A stretch of 10,997 nucleotides of DNA from assembly GCA_051650965.1 (NCBI GenBank), contig JBOFRL010000079.1, positions 1-10,997 on the forward strand, in the 5' to 3' direction. Below are positions 7,203-10,997 of this stretch, one piece after another. The stretch comes from Enterovibrio sp051650965 (GTDB lineage Bacteria; Pseudomonadota; Gammaproteobacteria; Enterobacterales; Vibrionaceae). Below the pieces are notes generated by a model that had not been told where the DNA came from, searched no databases, and was given only the letters and a program-made list of their open reading frames with translations. The number at the start of each line of letters is the position of its first letter. The stretch's first letter is position 1. The translations under genes and the position numbers were made by a program.

Positions 7203-7230
7203 ATATGGGGATAAATTGGCGAGCTTCAAG
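7203..7230 (-). promoter_or_regulatory. sigma-32 heat-shock promoter of dnaK
   Basis: The minus strand reads CTTGAAG (7224-7230), a 13-bp spacer, then CCCCATAT (7203-7210). This nearly matches the sigma-32 consensus CTTGAAA / CCCCATNT. The -10 element also forms one arm of a small inverted repeat, CCCCA-TATAG-TGGGG (7196-7210). The predicted transcript starts near 7196, giving a leader of about 40 nt before the dnaK ATG. Confidence 0.9.
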
Positions 7231-7281
7231 TGCGTGATTTACAATTTTTCACTTAAAGCCAAATATTCTTTTAATTGCTTT

Positions 7282-7947
7282 TCATACGCTGACGTTAACG
7301 GAGGCGCTTTGCGCTTTAGAAACCATCACCATCGCTGGGCGCAGCACGCGACCATTTAGCTCGTAACCTTTTTGCATCACTAGCATCACCGTGTTTGGCG
7401 CATGCTCGGCGCTTTCTTGGATAGACATCGCCTGATGCCAGTCTGGATTGAACGGCTCGCCTTGCGGGTCGATCACTTTCAGGCCAAATTTTTGTACCAC
7501 GCTGAGCATAGTTTTAAGCGTGAGCGCGACGCCTTCTTGCATCGGCTTAAGTGCTTCATTTTCCAGATCACCCACTTCAAGCGCGCGCTCTAAGTTGTCG
7601 ATGACCGGCAAAAGCTCACCCGCGAAACGCTCCAGCGCAAATTTACGCGCTTTATCCACTTCTTGCTCAGAGCGGCGGCGCATGTTGTCCACGTCGGCAC
7701 GCGCACGCAGGACGCTGTCTTGCTGCTCGCGGATCTGCTCTTCGCTGCGCGCAAGCGCTTTTTCTAATGTGGCAAGTTGGGCAAGCAGATCTTGCTCTGC
7801 AGCCGACGTTTGCTCGGTGTTTCCTTCGCCTTGTGCATCAACCACACATTCAGCTTGCGCATTTTGCGCAACTGTTGACTCTTGTTCAGCTTCTGGCTGA
7901 GTGGCGTTATCTTGCGAATTGGAAAATTTGAGCTTATCAGTAGTCAT
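7282..7947 (-). CDS. grpE: nucleotide exchange factor GrpE
   Basis: A 221-residue GrpE. The N-terminal 40 or so residues are acidic and low-complexity (Gln/Glu/Ala-rich). They are followed by a long coiled coil (about 45-110, with repeated Leu/Ala/Glu heptads and RADVDNMRRR), the four-helix part with LLPVIDNLERAL, and the beta-domain motifs FNPDWHQAMS and GRVLRPAMVMVSKA near the end. GrpE releases ADP from DnaK as a dimer and senses temperature. The frame extends to an ATG at 7986, but the start at 7947 is favoured by GGAG (7953-7956) five bases upstream and by the usual GrpE length. It lies 124 bp upstream of dnaK on the same strand with no clear terminator between, and diverges from nadK. 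Confidence 0.95.
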   Translation of the reverse strand: MTTDKLKFSNSQDNATQPEAEQESTVAQNAQAECVVDAQGEGNTEQTSAAEQDLLAQLATLEKALARSEEQIREQQDSVLRARADVDNMRRRSEQEVDKARKFALERFAGELLPVIDNLERALEVGDLENEALKPMQEGVALTLKTMLSVVQKFGLKVIDPQGEPFNPDWHQAMSIQESAEHAPNTVMLVMQKGYELNGRVLRPAMVMVSKAQSASVNVSV

Positions 7948-8055
7948 AGATACTCCGGCACAATAGACAATAAATGCAGTGTTCAATAATGCAGCCTGTT
8001 GATATATTGACGTATTCTATCGCGGGCCACAGTAGTCGCTGCTTTGATGGTGCTA

Positions 8056-8083
8056 TTATGGGGATCAAGCTGGCACTTTCAAG
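8056..8083 (-). promoter_or_regulatory. sigma-32 heat-shock promoter of grpE
   Basis: The minus strand reads CTTGAAA (8077-8083), a 13-bp spacer, then CCCCATAA (8056-8063). The -35 is a perfect consensus heptamer and the -10 carries the CCCCAT core. The element sits about 110 bp upstream of the grpE ATG, so the mRNA leader would be about 100 nt. The spacer length is identical to that of the dnaK promoter. Confidence 0.9.
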
Positions 8084-8087
8084 GTAA

Positions 8088-8225
8088 ATGGCCAAAGAAA
8101 TTCATCCACAAGAGCTGCACATGACAAAAAAAGCCAAGACTTGCCACTTTAGCACCATGTTAATGCCAAGCTATGCTATTAAAGTCTTAAGCATTTTTGT
8201 GCTGCACTCGCGTCTATTTGAGTAG
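8088..8225 (+). other. possible 45-codon small ORF just upstream of nadK
   Basis: An ATG (8088) with AAGG three bases before it opens a frame of 45 codons ending in TAG at 8223-8225. The stop lies inside the nadK ribosome site. The product would be basic, with a hydrophobic stretch AIKVLSIFVL near the C-terminus, and I recognise no family. The ribosome site spacing is short. An open frame of this size can arise by chance, so this is only a candidate leader peptide or coupled ORF. Confidence 0.2.
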
Positions 8226-8233
8226 GAAATCAC

Positions 8234-9115
8234 ATGACGAGCCACTTTCAAACCATTGGACTGATTGGTCTACCGCGTAACCAAAGCGCTTTAGCCACGC
8301 ACAAAAATTTATACCAATGGCTCACGGCGCAAGGTCTGCGCGTACTTGTCGATACGCGACTGAAAAATCACGTCGATTTGCCAAGCAACGTTTTTTGCGA
8401 TCTGCTCAATATCGGCGAGCAAGCCGATCTTGCCATCGTGATCGGCGGTGATGGCAACATGCTCAGCGCCGCGCGAGTGCTGGCGCGATTTGACATCTAC
8501 GTCATTGGCGTCAATCGCGGCAATTTGGGCTTTTTAACCGATCTTGATCCCGACCAATACAAAGTCGCGCTGACCGAGGTGCTAAAAGGCAATTTTATCG
8601 ACGATCCGCGTTTTTTGCTGGAAGCGGAAGTCACAAGTCTTGGCGAATTCAAAAGCCGCAGCATTGCGCTTAACGAAGTGGTACTGCACGCCTCACAAGT
8701 GGCGCAAATGCTTGAATTTGAACTGTATATCGACAACGACTTTGCCTTCTCACAGCGCTCAGACGGCCTCATCATCGCCACGCCAACAGGCTCCACTGCC
8801 TACAGTTTATCCGGCGGCGGCCCGATTTTGTCGCCAAGCCTCGACGCCATCGCGCTCGTCCCAATGTTTGCCCACACCCTTTCAAGCCGACCGCTGGTGG
8901 TCGACTCAAAAAAACGACTCAAAATCTTGCTTTCACCGCAAAACGAACATGCGCTGGGCGTGAGCTGCGACAGCCAATTAACGCTGCCAATAAACGCAGG
9001 TGACGAGATCACCATTTCGCGCAGCAAGCAGCAGCTTAAGCTCATCCATCCAGAAAATTACAACTATTACACAACGTTACGTACAAAATTGGGCTGGGCA
9101 AACAAATTGCCATGA
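8234..9115 (+). CDS. nadK: NAD kinase
   Basis: This 293-residue protein matches E. coli NadK in length. It has the GGDGN nucleotide motif (residues 71-75) after a beta strand and NRGNLGFLTDL (94-104). The conserved LNE (146-148) follows, then DGLIIATPTGSTAYSLSGGGPI (177-198), which forms the NAD-binding and catalytic core. It phosphorylates NAD to NADP with ATP in the cytoplasm and is the only route to NADP. The ATG at 8234 has AGGA (8224-8227) six bases upstream. nadK diverges from grpE, as in many gammaproteobacteria, and is followed by bamE, not recN. No convincing sigma-70 promoter was found in the 170 bp upstream. Confidence 0.96.
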   Translation: MTSHFQTIGLIGLPRNQSALATHKNLYQWLTAQGLRVLVDTRLKNHVDLPSNVFCDLLNIGEQADLAIVIGGDGNMLSAARVLARFDIYVIGVNRGNLGFLTDLDPDQYKVALTEVLKGNFIDDPRFLLEAEVTSLGEFKSRSIALNEVVLHASQVAQMLEFELYIDNDFAFSQRSDGLIIATPTGSTAYSLSGGGPILSPSLDAIALVPMFAHTLSSRPLVVDSKKRLKILLSPQNEHALGVSCDSQLTLPINAGDEITISRSKQQLKLIHPENYNYYTTLRTKLGWANKLP

Positions 9116-9166
9116 GCGATAAAAGCGGGCCAATGCAAACTAATTACGCAATTTAAATGCAAACCT

Positions 9167-9195
9167 TTTACTTATGATCACGGCTTGTTTATTAT
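9167..9195 (+). promoter_or_regulatory. probable sigma-70 promoter of bamE
   Basis: TTTACT (9167-9172) and TATTAT (9190-9195) are separated by an ideal 17-bp spacer in the 110-bp gap between nadK and bamE. The -10 matches five of six consensus bases, the -35 four. The predicted start lies about 25 nt before the bamE ATG. It suggests bamE is transcribed separately from nadK. Confidence 0.55.
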
Positions 9196-9225
9196 CACAA
9201 CTTAAAAAACTGACACGAAACCACC

Positions 9226-9582
9226 ATGATCTGGAAAAAAATTGCCATCACACTCTTTTTATTTGCCGCAATGACGGGCTGCTCTTTGGCCAATAAACTT
9301 GTCTACCGCATCGATATTAATCAAGGCAATTATGTTGAGAAAGCGGCAGTAAAACAGCTGCGATTTGGCATGAGCAAGGAGCAAGTACAATATTTACTCG
9401 GAACGCCAATGCTCATTGAGCCAGGCTATCCCGATACATGGTATTTTATTCAACGCCAGCAGTCGGGACACAAAAAGCCTAAGCAAAAATCGCTGATCGT
9501 TGATTTTGACAGTTTGGGGAAAGTGAAAGCGCTGCGCGGTGATATTAAAGCTGATGAAAAATTTTTTGAGCCGCTGCAATAA
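9226..9582 (+). CDS. bamE: outer membrane protein assembly factor BamE (SmpA/OmlA lipoprotein)
   Basis: This 118-residue lipoprotein has a signal peptide (MIWKKIAITLFLFAAMTG) ending in a lipobox with Cys19. The mature part carries the BamE hallmarks: VYRIDINQGNYV just after the anchor, LRFGMSKEQVQYLLGTPML, then DTWYFI and a final beta strand (LIVDFDSLGKVKAL). BamE is a small periplasmic lipoprotein of the BAM complex that inserts beta-barrel proteins into the outer membrane. Length is close to the usual 110-120. Its ribosome site is weak. In many relatives recN lies between nadK and this gene; here only 110 bp separate them. A strong terminator follows 30 bp after the stop. Confidence 0.95.
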   Translation: MIWKKIAITLFLFAAMTGCSLANKLVYRIDINQGNYVEKAAVKQLRFGMSKEQVQYLLGTPMLIEPGYPDTWYFIQRQQSGHKKPKQKSLIVDFDSLGKVKALRGDIKADEKFFEPLQ

Positions 9583-9611
9583 GTTACAAAGTACCTGCTG
9601 GCAAAAAGTCC

Positions 9612-9638
9612 AAAAAAGAGCCGTTGCGGCTCTTTTTT
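9612..9638. terminator. bidirectional intrinsic terminator between bamE and lrgB
   Basis: A perfect 12-bp inverted repeat, AAAAAAGAGCCG and CGGCTCTTTTTT, with a TTG loop. The T run is on the plus side and an A run is on the other, so it can serve both bamE and the convergent lrgB. A second, imperfect inverted repeat (9646-9695) lies between it and the lrgB stop codon. Confidence 0.92.
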
Positions 9639-9694
9639 ATTGGTCGGACTAATTTTATTTTTCACCGCAATAGTTTTGCCTGCGAAAAATAGTC

Positions 9695-10402
9695 CTATCC
9701 AAAACTGGCAACATAAGCGTGTATAACGAGCAGCAGCGGCATAAGTGCAGCGGTGAGCACGGCGCACAAGATCATCGCCAGCGAAGCAAATGCGCCTTGA
9801 ATTGCGCCTTGCTCAGCAGAGGCGGCAGTCCCTATCGCATGCGCGCACGCTCCCATCGCCAAACCTTGCGCATGAGGCGAATGAACGCCGATCAATTTAA
9901 GAAACGGGTAGCCGATCAGCGCGCCTGAGATCCCCACCACCACCACGATAGCGGCGGCGATCTCCGCAACGCCGCCATAAGTCTGGTTCACGCTCATCGC
10001 CAGCGGCGTCGTGATCGAGCGCGTTGCAAGCGCAAGCTGCAGCGTTTTAGGCGCATCAAACAGCATTCCCAGCAGCCAAGCGCTGCTCATCGAAATGACA
10101 ACCGCCAGCGCCAAACAGAGCGTGATAGGCTTGATGTGCGCGCGAATTTGCGCTTTTTGCCAATACAGCGGCAGCGCCAGCGCGACCACGGCCGGCTCCA
10201 AAAACGCATTTAGCCACTGCGTCCCTTGTTGGTACTGCTCAAGCGGCAGCTCAAAATAGAGCAATCCTGCGATGATGAGCCCCGTTGGCAGCAGCACCGG
10301 ATTGATAATAGGCCAACGCCAAGTTTGATACAGCGCGCGCACCAGCGCGTAAAGCGCCACAGTCACCGGCAGCGCCAGCCAGAAAGTTATCGTGTCAGCC
10401 AT
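9695..10402 (-). CDS. lrgB: LrgB family protein (CidB/LrgB/YohK antiholin-like)
   Basis: A 235-residue, very hydrophobic inner-membrane protein with several predicted transmembrane helices. Family signatures are visible: INPVLLPTGLIIAG near the N-terminus, FLEPAVVALALPLYWQ, ATRSITTPLAM, and GLAMGACAHAIGTAASAE towards the C-terminus. LrgB/YohK proteins work with LrgA-type holin-like partners. They have been linked to control of murein hydrolase export, programmed lysis or small-molecule transport. The ATG at 10402 overlaps the end of lrgA by 16 bp, so the two are co-translated. A GTG at 10414 in the same frame is an alternative start, but AGGG is too close to it. Confidence 0.93.
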   Translation of the reverse strand: MADTITFWLALPVTVALYALVRALYQTWRWPIINPVLLPTGLIIAGLLYFELPLEQYQQGTQWLNAFLEPAVVALALPLYWQKAQIRAHIKPITLCLALAVVISMSSAWLLGMLFDAPKTLQLALATRSITTPLAMSVNQTYGGVAEIAAAIVVVVGISGALIGYPFLKLIGVHSPHAQGLAMGACAHAIGTAASAEQGAIQGAFASLAMILCAVLTAALMPLLLVIHAYVASFG

Positions 10403-10737
10403 TGAAATAACCACCCTACGCTACACAAAATCGCCACAATGCCAAACGCGATGCATAAAATGATCACGCCAACTGATTGATGCAGCGGCTGAGCCCAAGC
10501 CAGCACGCCCACCGCAACAGGAATAAACAGCGCTCCCATATGGCGCAAAAGCCAGCTCACGCCCGTTTCAACCCATTCCACCGCAATCAATTTCAAGTTC
10601 AATGCCGCAAATAGCAGCAGCATGCCCACCAGCGCCGGCGGAAAAGCAAACGGCAGCAGTGCGCACAGCGCTTTCGCGGCCCATAAACAGGCAAAAAGGA
10701 CGGCTAACGCCCGCACAAACGAAAGAATTCCCATCAT
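10387..10737 (-). CDS. lrgA: LrgA family protein (CidA/LrgA/YohJ holin-like)
   Basis: This small inner-membrane protein, 116 residues from this start, has several hydrophobic helices and family features: FPPALVGMLLLFAALNLKLI and LLRHMGALFIPVAVGVL. LrgA proteins oligomerise in the membrane and pair with LrgB, whose gene overlaps by 16 bp. The start at 10737 (MMGILSFVRALAVL) is chosen because it aligns with typical LrgA N-termini and the usual 115-130 length. The open frame continues upstream to an ATG at 10881, which would add 48 hydrophobic residues of no known domain. Neither start has a clear ribosome site, so the boundary is uncertain. Confidence 0.85.
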   Translation of the reverse strand: MMGILSFVRALAVLFACLWAAKALCALLPFAFPPALVGMLLLFAALNLKLIAVEWVETGVSWLLRHMGALFIPVAVGVLAWAQPLHQSVGVIILCIAFGIVAILCSVGWLFQWLTR

Positions 10738-10877
10738 AAAGATCAAATAAAAGAAAAAATGCAGCTTAGCAAAAGCAAAGAGAAACTGCCTAGCGATGAT
10801 GGCTGAAAAGAGAAGAAGTTGCGCGGCGCGCGCCGTATTAAAAAAGCCCGCCAACAAAGCTGTCTCTTGGTCACATT
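10738..10877 (-). other. lrgA upstream region, possibly coding
   Basis: This stretch is either the lrgA leader or an N-terminal extension of lrgA, since the frame stays open to the ATG at 10881. It includes the self-complementary CGGCGCGCGCCG (about 10822-10833). Its left part is very T-rich on the minus strand. No sigma-70 promoter was convincing. Confidence 0.4.
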
Positions 10878-10893
10878 TCATAGTTCAAGAGAC
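10862..10893. repeat. 8-bp perfect inverted repeat at the lrgA/transposase junction
   Basis: GTCTCTTG (10862-10869) and CAAGAGAC (10886-10893) form a perfect 8-bp inverted repeat around 16 bp. The loop holds the stop codon of the right-edge ORF and the first ATG of the long lrgA frame (overlapping as ATGA). It could be an operator or hairpin; its function is unknown. Confidence 0.6.
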
Positions 10894-10997
10894 TTGGCCA
10901 GCAGATAACCGTCAAGGATGGTTTGCAATAAAAACCATCCTTCCCACAGTCGCTCCCACCCAACACGACCGTTACGTTTTGAGTCATACCATCCCGC
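10878..10997 (-). CDS. C-terminal fragment of a probable transposase (partial, runs off the right edge)
   Basis: The minus strand is open from the right edge to a TGA at 10878-10880, giving 39 residues that end LLAKSLEL. The pattern Gly-Trp-Tyr...Lys-Arg...Gly-Trp-Glu-Arg-Leu-Trp-Glu-Gly, then hydrophobic residues and Gly-Tyr, resembles the C-terminal tail of IS4-family DDE transposases (P-G-x-x-x-L-W-x-G...GY). This is motif recall, not an alignment, so the family is tentative. No catalytic residues are in the window. The stop overlaps the ATG of the long lrgA frame by ATGA. The contig-like edges (16S at left, this at right) fit an insertion sequence. It could also be some other protein ending here. 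Confidence 0.4.
   Translation of the reverse strand, partial: AGWYDSKRNGRVGWERLWEGWFLLQTILDGYLLAKSLEL
10914..10942. repeat. 11-bp perfect inverted repeat inside the transposase-like ORF
   Basis: AAGGATGGTTT (10914-10924) and AAACCATCCTT (10932-10942) are perfect inverted copies around a seven-base loop. They lie inside the reading frame and encode the Glu-Gly-Trp-Phe...Thr-Ile-Leu part of the fragment. A strong RNA or DNA hairpin is expected. Confidence 0.7.

Noticed and set aside
7158..7229. N-terminal extension of DnaK from an ATG at 7229
   Set aside because: The extension covers the sigma-32 promoter, and MGKIIGIDLGTTNS at 7157 is the canonical DnaK start with a GGAG site.
7448..7900. 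Plus-strand open frame of 150 codons, Ser/Ala-rich
   Set aside because: Antisense shadow of grpE with skewed composition and no recognisable fold.
7948..7986. N-terminal extension of GrpE from 7986
   Set aside because: The ATG at 7947 has GGAG at good spacing and gives the usual GrpE length.
1..10997. CRISPR array, tRNA genes, phage or toxin-antitoxin modules
   Set aside because: No regularly spaced repeats, tRNA-like cloverleaf sequences, phage genes or toxin/antitoxin families were seen on either strand.

Overview
This window looks like a chromosomal stretch from a gammaproteobacterium of the Vibrio/Aeromonas/Shewanella kind. The evidence is the grpE-dnaK-dnaJ chaperone cluster next to nadK and bamE, an enteric-type rRNA operon leader with boxA, a fimT/pilW/pilX/pilV/pilE minor-pilin cluster, and textbook sigma-32 promoters. 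The species cannot be named from the sequence alone.

Layout. At 1-160 (minus strand) lies an rRNA operon leader: promoter, boxA, and the apparent first bases of 16S rRNA exactly at the left edge. At 378-3357 (minus) is a tightly overlapping operon of four type IV prepilin-like genes (fimT-pilW-pilX-pilV type). A fifth, pilE type, reads the other way at 3446-3877 from a TTG start. A bidirectional terminator (3896-3924) separates pilE from the convergent dnaJ. The heat-shock block grpE (7947-7282), dnaK (7157-5250) and dnaJ (5076-3940) is on the minus strand. grpE and dnaK each have a near-consensus sigma-32 promoter with the same 13-bp spacer, and dnaJ is separated from dnaK by a terminator-like hairpin. 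nadK (8234-9115) diverges from grpE and is followed by bamE (9226-9582); recN, which usually sits between them in relatives, is absent. A second bidirectional terminator (9612-9638) separates bamE from the convergent lrgB/lrgA pair (10737-9695). The right edge carries the C-terminal 39 codons of a transposase-like protein (10878-10997, minus).

The genes fall into functional groups. The minor pilins would form the initiation/tip complex of a type IV pilus. GrpE, DnaK and DnaJ form the Hsp70 folding machine under heat-shock control. NadK supplies NADP, BamE belongs to the outer-membrane protein assembly complex, and LrgA/LrgB are holin-like and antiholin-like inner-membrane partners. The window starts at a 16S gene and ends in a probable insertion sequence, as expected for a contig broken at two repeats.

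I found no convincing new multi-gene system. The points most worth a second look are the long PilX-type pilin without Glu+5, the missing recN, the dnaK-dnaJ hairpin, a possible 45-codon leader ORF before nadK, and the inverted repeats around the lrgA/transposase junction.
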